Shown: piece by piece, positions 1-12,896 of the stretch
How positions within the stretch are numbered: position 1 is the first letter of the stretch
Layout of the letters: the number at the start of each line of letters is the position of its first letter
Assembly: GCA_022605955.1 (NCBI GenBank)
Contig: JAKCOZ010000084.1
Coordinates: forward strand, 172,501-236,500
DNA length: 64,000 bases
From: Rallus limicola
Taxonomy: Eukaryota; Chordata; Aves; Gruiformes; Rallidae
Direction of reading: 5' to 3'
Notes under the pieces: generated by a model
Database searches by the model: none
Told to the model about the DNA's origin: nothing
What the model saw: only the letters and a program-made list of their open reading frames with translations
Made by a program: the position numbers and the translations under genes

Positions 1-977
1 GTCAGCTCATAGAAAAACATCTGATTAATAATCTCAGCATTTCAATAGGGGAACTTTTAGTCCATAAAGAGGAAGAACAACTGTAAGTCTTTGCAAACTA
101 AGAAACGTCTCATCTCTGCTTGCAGAATAAAAGAAAAAGACAACAAACCAATGAAAATCCAAAACCCACAGATGACTTAGAGATGGTCTGACACTTGAAG
201 ATTAAGCTGAATAGAGCAAACTCTGATTTATTGTTTATATCACATGATGCCATTTAACCCCGTGATGGACCCAGTATAGACCTTGGTATTTTGGGGTGAG
301 TGGAATAGGAGAATCACACTGACCATCGATTCACTGTCTAATCCTTCCATGTTTAATAAAGTAACAGCTTTAAATCTATGTGTATCTGTATTTCTTATGC
401 CTTGTGCATTTTGAACAAAAAGTCTTTGTTTCCTAGTTACTGTTACAGCCTCTGTTTAATGGTGTGGAAATAAGACAACTTGAACACATGCATTGACAAA
501 TTTCATAACTTTGACTCTTAAATAAGACACTTTCTGGGGAAAATGTTCTGACTTTTTATCTATGCACATTGTTGTCTTTACTGAGACAAAATGATTATTG
601 ATGCCAATTATGATGTTTTGGTTCAGTGTTTCAGTAATTGCAATATGTACTACAGTCATTTTATAGCTGAAAAAATTATCAGTGATAATTGACTCTGAGT
701 CCTGAACAGGCAGCTTATCCAAGTTCAGCTCAGACAACAAAGGTGCAGAAAAGCCAAAGTGATTTAAGTCCTCAGTTCAATGTGTCATACCCTCCCTGAC
801 ATCACTTTATTTTTTAACCATCATCCAATGGACCGTATAAGATATATAGGGGTTGATGGCTTTGGCTGCTGAATTTATGAGTAGAATCTCTTGCTGAATT
901 GTCCCATAATTGGGTTCTTAAAATAGATTTTCTAAGATAAGTGCAGTTGTAGTTGTGTATTGTAGCCAAGTTCTTTC

Positions 978-1003
978 TTTTTTTTTTTTTTTTTTTTTTT
1001 TTT
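978..1003. repeat. poly-T homopolymer run (26 T)
   Basis: An unbroken T run preceded by a short TTC-rich lead-in. It could be the poly-A tail of an old minus-strand retrocopy, but no parent sequence is recognisable beside it. Confidence 0.9.
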
Positions 1004-2138
1004 GTAAATGTGAACCAGCCACAGGAATTTGTAAGGAAAAGTATAATGGCTAGTGATTAATAATGATCATATAGATTAAATGTCATAACTAGACTAGTAA
1101 GAAGACTAATAAGCCAAGAAGGAAATAGAATTTTATGAAATTTCATTAATGTTAGTTTTAAACCTTGCATTCCAGCATACAAGGTAGTTTTCTTGCAGGA
1201 TTAATTAATTAATATATTTCATTCTTTTTGCAAAGAGATGAAAGAGTCTGAAGTTCAATACTGTAACTGATAATTTTTAATGCACAATTAATAAGTAATT
1301 TTATTATTAGAGTAACCCTGTTCTATGTAAAATATTTCTGTTCTTAATTCATACCTGCATTTTTGTAGTGGTCTGGTAATCCTTGCTTGGAGTTTGGACA
1401 TTGTTTTTCTTCTTATATATGGGATGAAAAGTTAGTGGGTCTTACACTTGTTTTGTTTTCTTTGGGGTTTTTTGTTTGTTTATTTCTATACAGAATTCTT
1501 TTATAATTTGTTTTTAGGGAAAATAAGTGTGTTGAAACATTTTACTAATTATGGTTAAGTAAACTTAGTGCTGAAAGCAATTTAAGTAAAAAATAGAAAT
1601 GACATGCAAAAAAACCAAAACACAGATGAAATGTTACACATTTTGTCACAGATATTCAAATAAAGCAGGACAAAAATATCTGCTCTGGTTGTAGCAGTTA
1701 CCAAAGCCCTCAAAGTAATCCGATATATCTGAAGTCATGCTAAAAACGATTACCAGTATGTTTGGTACCAGTTAAAAATATCTGGTAATGCTAGTTTCTT
1801 TCCTTGATTTAGTAACAGCTCATCTGCATTCAGTGTCACTTCTACAGGCTGAAATAGGAAAAAAAATACACTGAAGTATAACAAGAGGAGGAGTTAAGAG
1901 AAAAGAGCTAGGGGGAAAAAAAAGGCTTTCTGAGTGTGAAGTGGACTTGATCTCTCTCAGGGATACTCCTCTCAACCCACTTTGTGTCAAGGAACTAGCA
2001 TGGGTGAAGTTCTCAAGTTCTGCAGACAAATGTATCACACTTACACCCACAGTCCTACAGCAGCATTAAATTCGTGGACCTGTATTTGAATTTTCCCCCT
2101 CAAACTACCTGAAATAGACTAAGCAGAAGCTTTTTTTT

Positions 2139-2152
2139 GTGTGTGTGTGTGT
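2139..2152. repeat. GT dinucleotide microsatellite, 7 units
   Basis: Seven GT units directly after an eight-base T run, followed by a C-rich patch. Short simple repeat. Confidence 0.85.
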
Positions 2153-5100
2153 TTCCCCTCCCCTGCCCCCCTTTCATCTTTTAATGGGAGTACAGAGAGG
2201 AAAGAGGAGGGAGGAAAGGAGGTGACAGTAGGAGGGGGTTGCAGACTGTAGGATTGGCAGCAAAGGTTCATTCACATACGTTTATTTCACACCAAAAAAA
2301 AAGAGAGTATTCAACCACTTTGAATAGATCATCATAACTGCTTGTCTGGTCAGCTTTCTCCTTAGAGTTTCAAGTTATAGGGGTCGATGTGTAATCTAGG
2401 GGTCTTGTCTAGCTGCCTCTATTAAAAAGTGAGGCACTCAATACCAGCTGCACTAAGCAGGGTGCCTCTATCTGTAATAGTGCCATCAACAATTCTGAAG
2501 ATGTACTTTGAGTGCACACAGGATAGACAGACAGTCCGTTGCAGCACTGAGATTTCCAGAGCTGGCCACAGCTGATTTTATGCTAAATACACTAATCTTT
2601 TACATCAGCTCTAGTCCTTTAATCAGGAAGATATTAATTCATTTATATGCTCCTAGTTGAGGCAAATTAAGTTTTCTTTGATAGTCCTTTTCCCCCTTCT
2701 AAAATAATTAGGAAACAATCCAGAGTTTAACCCACACAGCAGGACCAAGTCATATTTTAGGGGTACAGTGTGTTCTGTCATTAGTTTGTTAGGGGTTTTT
2801 TGCTCTTTCTCTTTTTCTTCCTCCATATTTTTAAAAGGGAGTATTAATTGTACTACATTTGGTGATTAAATAGAAAAAATTAAGTGTCCCTCCTCTTCAT
2901 CTTTTTTTTTTTTTTCCCCCTCAGTAGGATGTGCAGAAAAGGAAGACTGGTTTTTAGAAACTGCATTCCCTGCCTTGAAAGAGGGAAATTCTCTCTGTGT
3001 TTTGAAACAGGGAGGAACACAAGAAAGTTGGAAGAATCCAAAGCCCTAGGAAGCTGAGCCTAGGTGTCTGAGGATTTGGAGGCATTTCTTTTAAAGCAAT
3101 AAATGTTGCTCTCCTTTGTCAGCATAGTTTCCTAGACACATTTGTTACTGCTGGCCCCTATGCCCTTCTCATCTACTCACCTGAATAAATCTAAAAAGAA
3201 TGGAGGAAATTAATTGCTGCTTGAATCAAGAAGTCTCATGTAAATTTACTCTTTGTGATATATACCATAGATACAGAACACTCTCTGCCCTCCCCTTTTC
3301 ACATACCTTGCATCTCGACACAATGTGCATTATTTACTTAATCATCCAGTGAAAAGCTGCCAAGGACAGATGTAAAAAAGGGAGAAAGACAATCAGTTTT
3401 TCCTTTCCAGACTCTCAGTCCCATTTCTGTTTGCTTTTGCTCCTCTCTCTTAAGGCTTAAGACTGTAAGCATCAGACCCATGTTATAAAAGCTCTCAAGC
3501 TTGGAGGCTGAGAAGAATGTGGAAGCTAATAATGACATGGCCTTCAGTGCTTTGTTTGCAATGAACAGCAACAACAAAAGATTCCTCCAATGATCTAAGC
3601 CTGCTGAAAACACAGTGCCATTTCTTCCCCTGAGATGTGAAGCAAGGAGTGTATTGAGAGTATGTTCTTCCTTTTTAGACTAAGCTGCTTGAATCTTAGG
3701 ACAATTTTAAAACATGAGAGACTACAGCATCTCATCTAGATCTACATAAATTTGGCTTTGCTATCCCTCCCCAACCCAGGCATCCACAGTGGAGTTACGA
3801 ACTAAAACTAGCAGAGTGGTGGTTTTACGGCTAATTGCAGCAACGAAATAACCACCTGCCTTTACCTTTATCATATTGATCTGCACAGACCTGGCAAGGC
3901 CAAGGCATTGTTTTTTTAAGGAACAATGTGACATGAAAACCATGATTCTTATCCTCTGTGATGTAACACTGATTTTTTTTAGCTTTAAAAGATCAGGAAC
4001 AGGACTCTTAAAGAATATTTTCTGCAGAAAAATGCTTTCCATTTAATTTCAACGTAGCATATGCCAGCAAAGCAGTCAGGTCCACTGCTAATCCTCAGTG
4101 TGTGTTAGGAGGAAAGCCAAGGTTTGGAATAATATTTTTGGCATTCTGTTTGTTTCTTTCTGCCAGGGTTCACAGAGAAATAGAGGAAGCAGAATATAGG
4201 CTGTAGTAGCCTTGAAACTTGCTCAGTGTCTGCCTACTTCACTTAAGTTCTGCACTGTTTTGTGCAACTGTGCTTTTTTTGAAGGATAAAGAAGAGAAAG
4301 CTTCTTGTCTTTGTCATTAAGAACTTGCATAAATCTCTGTCTTCCCTTTTATCTATCTTTTATTTTCCCTGGATAGCTCTCTAACACTTTTGCTCTGCCA
4401 CATTTTTCTGCTTTGATATTCTATTTCCTTGTTTGTGTTCCCAAAACTGCTGCTCTATTTACTTCATTATTCACAAGACTAGAACATCCTACCTGAAACT
4501 AGCCTGTCTGAAAGTGGTGTATGTTTTACTGGCCTTTAAAATTCTTTACCCTGTCTTTCCATCTTTGCTGTGTTTCATTGTTTTATTACCTCTGCTATGG
4601 CTCTATTCCTCCCCGGATTAGGGTCTGATCTAGTAAACAAATGTCTGTGCAATTCTGAGTGGCCAAACGAGTAATTCTGAATGTAGGACTAGAGTCCTGA
4701 CTGGAATTCTCCTTAGCCACAAGGCTTACATGTTAAGTGCTCCAAAATTAAAACAGAAAGCAAAACAAAATAAAACAGACCCAGAAAGCAGCAACAACTT
4801 AAAAAGTGCTCTGCTTTATGTACCACTTAGAAAGCTACAGAGAAATCCCCTTGTATTTTGCAGAGGTGTTTATTATTTTATATTCTTATTTGACACAAGG
4901 TATCACATATTAAAAATGATATTTTTAAAAAATAGAATATTTTTTTAAAATAATACCCCAATAATAGCACATAAATAACATAGGAATAACAACCATTTAC
5001 ATGTTAGGTAGCAGCATTCTGATTAAATTTGTTATCCAGTTCGTTTCAGTTTCCTTTCCTGTGAGAGGGATCCAATCACAAATCACCAGGTTACTATTAC

Positions 5101-8100
5101 CTCCCAGGTAGTAAGGCAACTTTGATGTTCTTCCCGACTTTTTACCCATAGCCATAATTTTTTATCTGTTAGTCCATTCATTAAGAAAACCCAAACATCA
5201 AAACCAAAAGAACAACAAAAAGACAAACAAAGAATTTGTGAAGTAACCATTTATTTTTAGAGTAAGAAAGAAGTTTTGTCAAGAAATACCTTGCTTGAAG
5301 GAAGCACTGCATTTAAGGGGACATCCCAGGCCAAACCAGGAATGTAAACTTTAGTCTGACTCTGTGGCTACTCTCAAACTGACAACAGGTCTTCCTGAGA
5401 AATCTATCCACCACAGATATCTAAGATACCATATGAAATGATATGAGTGTTATTAATGACACAAGATTAGGAAAAGCTGTGGGGATGTTTTTTGATTCTT
5501 TCCTACAATCAGCAGGGTCATTGTAGCAGTGTTCTTTCTTTTTGCCTGGAGCAACTTATACAGTATATTCTGCTAATGTTTCCCGAAACCTTGTGATAAA
5601 GGGAACTTTGTGTTGTTGCAGGTGAGGATAATTTTGCCTGGGCTGCAGGTTAGAAATGTTAGGTATCCTGTATGTAGTCTGGATTGAGGTAGACTCTTGA
5701 GACAAATGTTTATTTAATTTATTTATGCTTTTTCCAAGATAAATTAGAATTTCTTCATTTACTACCATTGGACACCAACACCCCTTGCTCCTCTCATCCT
5801 CCCTGGCATTAGGCTGAATTCCTTTGTGTAGAAATATCATATTTGAATCAGGATTTTCCTGTCCCGATAAATACAGAAAAGTTTGTTACAAGGATCTATA
5901 CTTCTACATGTCATTTCACATTGTGACATGGTTTTGGTTTTTTATGGAACTAGAACATGAGCTTATGCAGAAGCTTAAGTTAATGAAAAAGTCCTCTTGT
6001 GTGTTGGTAGGAGCACATGGCTGCTGTCCTGACAAGACTACACTGACTACATATTGATTTTTCATGTCAAATTTAAGGTATGTTTTTGACCTATAAAAAA
6101 CAAAATGGCATGAGACTTTCACAATAGCTGCAGGCATTTGAGGGACTTGAACTGATATCTTGTAAATCTGAGAGGGAGGACTGGCAGCAGAGTTTCCCTG
6201 AAGGTGCCTTCAGCTGTGAACTTATTAAAACCATCTTTGTAGACCTTCAGGGTACTCTGTAAGGCATTTCTATTTCCTTATGCTTTCGGAAGTGAGGGAG
6301 AAGCCTGAAAGGACTGATACTATTTTAGAGGCAGCCTTACATAGAAAATTTGTCCAAATAATTTCAGGCAAATTATTTCGTAAATAAGTCTTAAAATCAA
6401 ATTTAGGTGTCCTATAAAATTACATGAGTACTTAAAAACATATATTATATATAACTTTATATCTTTATTTTGATGCTATGTTATGGCGTACAGGGGAGAA
6501 AAAAAGAAAGAAGGAAAATCTTCCTGATTTCTCAATACTGATAAAGCTTAACTGCTCTGGGTCGTGGGAATTTAAAGTGGGCTTGGCAGGCCATGGATTT
6601 GCTTACTCCTCTAGAGTGCTGTGTATTGACCCATATACTACTGAAGTGTAGAATAGACTTTCTGAAGGTGCTACTCTATGAAAAATAGAAAATAAAGTGT
6701 TATCTCTTGACATCACTACTTGTTTTAGCAATGTAAAGAGATCTATTGGGAAAGAAGAAAACAAGAGAAGCAGAACAACTTCATCTGTTAGATTTTTTTC
6801 TTTAACAAAAAGGCAAATTTTCAAGAAAGGCTGTCATGAAGTCACTGCGCATTTTGCAGAGAGATTGTTTAAGGCAAGGAGGAAGGGAGGGAGGAATGTA
6901 CATACAATTATGTATGGATAGATGGATGGTAATGTGAACAAATGGGAGAAGTATAGATATCAAATATATAAGATAAATAGTGCATGCAATACAAGGAAAA
7001 GAGTCAAGAAGAGGAGGAAAAAGAGTACTCAATATATTAAAGGAAGCTTTGTGTGGTGGGAGATACATGGAAGAAAAACAAGATAAAGCTAATAAGAGAA
7101 TGAATATAAAGCAATTGCTTCTCTCCGATGAGTTAGATTGTTAATGAATTTAATGTTGATAAAGAGGTGCTGCTCTTTAATGTATTGCACAGTAACATAA
7201 CAGATGGTTACAATTGTTTCTTATTTCTTTGGGAGTGCATTTGCATTTTTTTTGGGTCCAGTGGCATTGGCTGTAGTTGAAAAGAATATGGCAGTGCTGA
7301 CTTTTTCACAGAGGTTACTATGTGTAGTTCCTGGAATAGATGGTATTGGATAACAATAACTATCTGTCATTTTACATGGGCCAAGATCTTCCTTCAGGAT
7401 ATGCAAATTAGGAATTATTTTATCATCTCCATTTTCACCAATAGGTGGCAATATTAATTTTTCTTTTGGCACCAATAATGATCTGTTATTATAAATTTTA
7501 AATAGTCATTTTTGAGTTCAATGTAATGCTTTCTTTTGTTTGCCCTATTACAAGTGTATTAAATGATAGGAAGAGGAAATATATTCATAAGTTTCCAGAT
7601 CATTTAATCTTGTTTTAAAGAAGTAAAAATAAAAAGACAAGGAACATGAAAACTTCTACCATATCACCAGAGGCTTAGCCACAATGCTTTTGTAGCCCAG
7701 CACCTCTTTTTTTTTCCATTTCCAGTTCATATTTGTTTTCTTTACAATAGTGCTTAGTTGAATACTGTGTGTGGTCTTCAATTTTGTGTTTTCCAATTAG
7801 TTTTCCTTTTCAGCTGCTTAATTAGAAATTGGAGTTTGTATGTGTAATGCGAAAGATCTTGATTCCTGTTTTACAGTTTTTCAATGCTGTTCTTATTTAT
7901 ATGTGCTTTGTATTCTTAATAATCTTATTTGTAGTTCAGTATGAGTATTTCTTAGCATGTTACTGTCTTAAGGATCAGAGTTTTCCTGAGGCCATTGTCA
8001 ATACTTGGGAGTGTTTTTCCTTGAGTTTTAGTCAATTGCCAACACTCGACTTTTTAGAGCAACGTTGATATGGATATAAGACGTGACAGAGGTACTGTAG

Positions 8101-9316
8101 GTGCATCTTCATTTTCAAACTGAATTAATTTCTTTCTTATATTTTATCAAGGACTCTCTCCATACCCATTACATTTCTTCCACTCACTCAGAAGTTAGGA
8201 ATCAGTATTTTTACATGCAGAGGGCCAACAATTTTACCATTCTTTTTATCCAAAACTAACAGAGTTAATTGGAAGTTTTATCTGAGTAAACACTAAAGGT
8301 TTTGGCTCATGACAAAGATGGTACAAGAAAAAGTATTTTCTTAAAAAGAAGAAGACTTCATCTGAAATAATACAATTGTATTTTTCAGTAAAATGAACTA
8401 CTTCAAAGTGATATATTACAGTGGTTTTTGTAGTATTGTCATATCCTTGGACTGATGTATGGTAGCAGTTAAAATGATTGTCAAAACAGGAAATGTACGG
8501 TACCAGAAAGTATCTAGACAAAATATGCACATAGTTTTTATGATTGTTTAGCTTGGCTTTGTTTATGAGCTCTTTTTCATTAGGCAGCTTTCTTTGTATC
8601 TCTTGAAATTCTCTACAGCAGTTCTCATGGATTTGTAGCAGCTCACATCGAAAAGTGTTATGCAAACCTCAGTAATATCAACACTTCCCTTCACTTCCAA
8701 CCTGAAAATCATGCCAAGTTCATCAAATCTCAGCTCACTTGAAATCCACAGTGAATCTATTGTATGCAGGGGGTGAACCATGGAAAAGATAGTGGGTAGC
8801 ACCCTATTTATGTTGAAACTGGTCAAGCTCAGAGAGCTCACCCCATCAAAAAAAAAATTAAAAAAAAGGTACATGAGAATTACCAGCACAAATGACAGCT
8901 TTTATAAGTAGAGATGGCACACAGATTCAGCTGCTGCTTAGTTCAGATACTTCACTGTCTGTGAGATGTTTCTGCTTCTCAGGATAGATGGAAGTTTGTA
9001 GCTCTTTCTCTCCTGTCTCTAAGAATCAGCCTTGAAAGTCATTTCTTCACTGCAGTATCACTCATATCTGGTATGAACAATGCTGATGTGAAGCACTCCC
9101 AGTACAGTTTCTGAGATAGAAGGTACTGCTGTGCGCTAGCTTTGACTGAATAGTAGCTTTTTAATGGCCACCATTGCAGCTGAATCAACAAGCAATAAGC
9201 TAGCAAAATTAAAGATATTTAATCTCTGATCCTATGATTAGTTGTGTTCTTGCCACCCATGACGATGCCAGTAAAATACAGACACATGAAACTGAATGTC
9301 AAAGTCTCTAGCTGTG

Positions 9317-9362
9317 ACTGTTTAATTAGTACTTCAGTTACTGTTTAATTAGTATTTGACCA
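9317..9362. repeat. 23-bp tandem duplication
   Basis: Two neighbouring copies of a 23-bp unit, each starting ACTGTTTAATTAGTA. The second copy starts at 9340 and differs by a few bases at its end. Each copy contains the TAATTAGT core, an ATTA-type site of the kind homeodomain proteins bind. The duplication is visible directly; any binding is inference. Confidence 0.7.
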
Positions 9363-9793
9363 CAATGTATACAGTGTTTCTGAGGTTAGCTGAAGGGCTC
9401 TCACTGGTCTTTTAACTTCAGTTGTTAAGCTAGAGCTTCTCTCAAAAGGCAGTGGGGTGCCTTAAATTCAAGCTGATGACTTATTGTATGTTATGATTCA
9501 GTCCAAGTCAGTACTAAAGGCTGGATAGAAAGAGGACACTAAAGTAACTGCCTCATAGTGAAAGGAACTGTGCCTCATTTGGGGCACATTAAAGACAAAA
9601 GTATTTCAAATGCACCACATATCTGTGTATAAAGTCAGAAATCAAAACAGGATCAGGAATTACCTATGGAGAACATCCTATGGATTTCCTAAATAACTGA
9701 AATACAAAGGAGTCCTGCCACCACACTGAAGAAACATCTAGGCCATTCTTCTGTCTCCAACTGAGCCATAGGTGTTTAGGAATATCACAGAGA

Positions 9794-10392
9794 TATAGAA
9801 TCACAGAATAGTTTTGGCTAGAAGGGACCTTAAAGTTCAAGTAACTTCAACCCCTCTGCTACTAGACCAGGCTCACTAAAGCCCCACCCAACCTGAACTC
9901 TTGCACACTTCTGGGGTGGGGGTATGTACAACTTTGCTGGACAACCTGTTCCAATGACTCATCACTGTCACAGTAAAATTTTTTTCTTTGTATTTCATCT
10001 AAATCTACCCTCCTTCAGTTTAAAGCCATTACTCCTTGTCCTGCCACTACATGGCCTTGTAAACAATCCCTCTCCATCTTTCACGTAGGCCCCTTTTAGG
10101 TACGGGAAGGCTGCACTAAGGTCTCCCTGGAGCCTTCTATTCTCCAGGCTGAACAAGCCCAAGTGTCTGAGCCTGCCTATATAGGAGAGCTGCTCCTGTT
10201 CTCTGATCATATTCATGGATCTCCTCTGGATTCCCTCCAATAGCGCCATGACTAGATCTGGATGCAGTACTCCAGGTGAGATCTCAAGAAAGCAGAGAAG
10301 AATGGGGCAAATCAGCTCCCTTGACCTGTTGATTATGCTTCTTTTGATGCAGTCCAGGATACTGTTGGCAATATGAGAGACAGTGTACATGT
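9794..10392 (-). mobile_element. CR1 LINE, 5'-truncated 3' end
   Basis: This is the 3' part of a CR1 non-LTR retrotransposon, read on the minus strand, so its 3' end lies at the left. The left edge carries the terminal 8-bp motif in reverse complement (TAGAATCA then CAGAATAG), followed by the conserved CR1 tail. Moving right, the sequence becomes the C-terminal coding part of ORF2. It stops near 10392 with no upstream ORF2, the usual result of incomplete reverse transcription. Spacer on both sides looks unrelated. No target-site duplication is obvious, which is normal for CR1. The element is dead: it lacks the catalytic reverse-transcriptase and endonuclease regions. Confidence 0.93.
9995..10390 (-). 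pseudogene. CR1 ORF2 relic, C-terminal end of the reverse-transcriptase protein
   Basis: An open frame of about 131 codons inside the CR1 copy. It shows the conserved CR1 C-terminal pattern: a segment containing DCIKRS, then IQRRSMNMIREQEQLSY, then LRHLGLFSLENRRLQGDL, then a KLKEGRFR end that precedes the CR1 tail. In intact CR1 this region follows the reverse-transcriptase palm and thumb. The YADD-type catalytic motif and the endonuclease are missing, so no enzyme activity is expected. The middle part, after ICPILLCFLEISPGV, departs from the family pattern and may have drifted or shifted frame. It is surprising that 131 codons remain open in a fossil copy, but a neutral relic explains it. 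I see no promoter or start of its own. Confidence 0.85.
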
Positions 10393-10619
10393 GTACATGA
10401 AGTTGCCTTTCCCTTGGAAATTCTTCCTAACTAGCACTGCTTTCCTGACCAAAAAACCCACTCATTAAGTGCGTCAGCCTCAACAGGTCAAAACGTCCAT
10501 AGCTGTATGATTACTCTGCATATGCTTGAAATATTAATTTAAATGTTTTTACTGTCAAGAGCTGGATGCTGAGCTGAAGATTTTGTGTTCATAACTTGTC
10601 TTCTACTTCTTATTACAAG
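10393..10619. other. spacer between the CR1 relic and a candidate exon
   Basis: Non-coding sequence with no recognisable repeat. Its right end (about 10596-10617) is pyrimidine-rich and reads like the tract in front of a plus-strand splice acceptor. Confidence 0.5.
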
Positions 10620-10764
10620 GTCATTAGTCATCCCAGAATCAGAACGAGAATGTGACTTTCCTGAAACTGAAAATCAGACTCAGACTGTGCTAAATCTGAG
10701 AGACGTTGAACTGGAAGATCTTGGACCTTCCATAGTCTCATTAGGAACCTACACACACGGCTGA
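10620..10764 (+). other. candidate last coding exon, plus strand
   Basis: A strong-looking splice acceptor (pyrimidine-rich tract ending TTACAAG at 10619) is followed by an open frame of 47 codons from 10621 to a TGA at 10762-10764. The first exon base would complete a split codon. The encoded sequence begins SLVIPESERECDFPETENQT, is acidic and hydrophilic, and uses most amino acids evenly, which is unusual for AT-rich junk. An AATAAA at 10802-10807 lies 37 bases after the stop and could be a poly(A) signal. I recognise no domain. A minus-strand frame spans the same bases, so strand is not certain. It may be a real 3' exon, a decayed gene fragment, or chance. Confidence 0.3.
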
Positions 10765-10801
10765 TTATGGGCAGATGGTCTAACTCAAGCATCTCCAAAA
10801 T

Positions 10802-10807
10802 AATAAA
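10802..10807 (+). promoter_or_regulatory. possible poly(A) signal AATAAA
   Basis: Exact AATAAA hexamer shortly after the stop of the candidate exon at 10620-10764. Hexamers like this are frequent in AT-rich DNA, so it only has meaning if the exon is real. Confidence 0.2.
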
Positions 10808-12054
10808 TGTCTTCAACCCTCTTCCACCCCCACCAGTGTGGGAGCATTTCAGGACAGTCCAGAACACCAGGAAATTCCTCCAGTACACTCATTTCAGAAG
10901 TGGGACTGGTAACCCTCAAATCGGTTCAAATTTTACAGCTGTGATAAGCAAAAATCACCTTGATTCCTCTTGGTGTCATTAAATTGGGGCCCAGCTTTGT
11001 CCAAGCCCAAAGACATCTCTTCAACTCCTTTAAAAAAAACCCCACTTTTAAAATAATTTCTAATACCTTAAGCTGTGTGTCAGCTACATTCCTAGACTTT
11101 TTGAAAGAAATTTCTGTCAGGCTTTTATGAAATCAGTGGTCTTTGAATTTGGCCCTTAATGTTTTAAACAATAAGCTTTTCCTAAAAATGACAAATCACA
11201 GGCAGATGTTTTTTATTAGCATAGTGTAGCTTTGTTATAATTCATTAAAATTGGTTTGATTTTTGCCATTTTCAACAACATTTTTAGTGTGTTTATAAAT
11301 CTAATAAAAATATTTATTAGGAAGAAAATGTTACTATGCCACATCTCTACTGAAAAATTAATCAGAAGAGTAGGGCACACAGCCTTCTTGAAAAATTATG
11401 ACAAATATCATTTTTATATAAATAAAGAAGTTTCAAACCCACAGCTTCTTGAAATAACAACTTCTAGCATAATTAAATGTTAAAACAGAATGGAAATCTG
11501 GCATAGAAAGAAAGAGGGTAATGTTTCATCTGCAAAGAATGCTGCTTTGAAACTTTGGATTCAGCTGCACATTTAAGCTTGATGCAGTTGCAGAGATTGT
11601 AAAAGGTAAAATGTAAAGGGATGGGACATTGGGTTAACTCCTCAGCTTCTCTAATTTTAAAACTTTTCAGCTTCTACACATAGAAATGGTGACACTGAGC
11701 CATTTTTTTTGTGTTTTCTCTTCCCCTCCCCCCAATGGTGGACTGACTGAAAGCTGAAATGATCTGTGCAACTTAAAGTAATCTTAGCATGAAAGAGGAG
11801 CCTTAAATTTACCAGAGGATGAAGACTTTCCAGGCTGTTGTTCCAAAGGCATGATGCCACTGTTAGGAACTTTTTCTAAATCATCAATATGCATTTTCCA
11901 GATCTTAATATCATCTCATTACTTATATTTCAATTACAGAACTACTGCCATTATACTATTGGTGCTATAGTCCTTTATCAGTGTTTACTCCCTTAAAATA
12001 TTTGTAGATTGTTATTTTTCCCCTTTAGTCATCATGACAGCTGGGCAAATATCT

Positions 12055-12071
12055 AAAAAAAAAAAAAAAAA
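12055..12071. repeat. poly-A run (17 A)
   Basis: Unbroken run of A in spacer DNA, with no recognisable retrocopy to its left. Confidence 0.85.
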
Positions 12072-12865
12072 TTGCAAATATTTGTGAAGTTCTTTGATCA
12101 GAGCTCTGTATCCTACTTTTTCAAGCCACAGTGAACTTTGCCGCTTTTGTTTAGGAGAAAAGAGCTGCTTTTTCAAAACACTTTCTTCCATATATGTTAA
12201 AGTTATCCGTATTTTCTCCAGTCCTGTGTGTAACATTAACACATTAGTGTGCTTGCTTTATCCCTTAGAGATTTAACTTTCTGTATAATCTTTATTTTCT
12301 CCATTTTTTGAGGCTTTTTAAACTTCAGACTTCTGAGAATTTATTAATGTATGCAAATAACCCCCCTTTAATCAATTGCCAAGGTTGTTGAGCCCCATTT
12401 ACAGATGGATTTAGCCCTTCAAGTAACTAGTCAGTGCATACCTAAAAGCAACATATGCAATTACAGCGTTTCTGCTCAGAGCTGTGCGCTTCTGTGTGCA
12501 GGCTTGTTTCTTGACTATAAAAGAAACCATGAACTGATGGCACACTGAGGGTGATTATCCAAAACCTGCTAAGTGTTTTTTATTTCTGCACCTATCAGTG
12601 ATATGATGTGATATGATTAACTTGACTGTAAATTAATGCCTGATTATGATTTTTTACAGTTCAGAATGGGATGCTAAATTATATAAACAGGCTCCACACT
12701 TTTTTTTTTTTTTTCCTTTATTTTTAATATTTGGTTTGCATGCATACATGGGGTGAATTCTAAGCCCCAGGTGAGATGACTTAATACAATTCACAAACTA
12801 GTGACAAGGCTCTGCATGCCAAGGAATGTTCTGCATTTTATATTAAACAAAATTAAATAAATACA

Positions 12866-12893
<28 letters not shown>
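12866..12893. repeat. GT dinucleotide microsatellite, 14 units
   Basis: Fourteen perfect GT units. Long enough to be length-polymorphic and to adopt left-handed Z-DNA under torsion; the latter is general knowledge about alternating GT tracts. Confidence 0.95.

Positions 12894-12896
<3 letters not shown>

Larger units (their letters stand above)
1..9793. other. AT-rich non-coding spacer
   Basis: No gene is supported here. The stretch is AT-rich with many stops in all frames. It holds a poly-T run (978-1003), a short GT repeat (2139-2152), purine-rich patches near 6880-6930, and a 23-bp tandem duplication (9317-9362). Several open frames of 70-139 codons occur, the longest on the minus strand at 8246-8665, but they lack supporting splice sites, known motifs or base composition unlike the surroundings. 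One minus-strand frame at 7221-7475 has a mixed, protein-like composition and ends in a stop, but I cannot link it to any family. This is most likely intron or intergenic DNA. Confidence 0.75.

Noticed and set aside
3175..3230. Minus-strand CAG|GTGAGT donor with a TTCTTTTTAG acceptor only 10 bases upstream
   Set aside because: A 10-bp exon is implausible, and the longer alternative has no pyrimidine tract.
7221..7475. Minus-strand frame of 84 codons with protein-like composition (LPPIGENGDDKIIPNLHIL)
   Set aside because: No ATG start, no clear acceptor or donor, and no family resemblance; kept only as a weak lead.
8246..8889. Two overlapping minus-strand frames of 139 and 108 codons, the longest outside repeats
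   Set aside because: They lie in different frames, lack good splice signals or recognised motifs, and have the AT-rich composition of the spacer.
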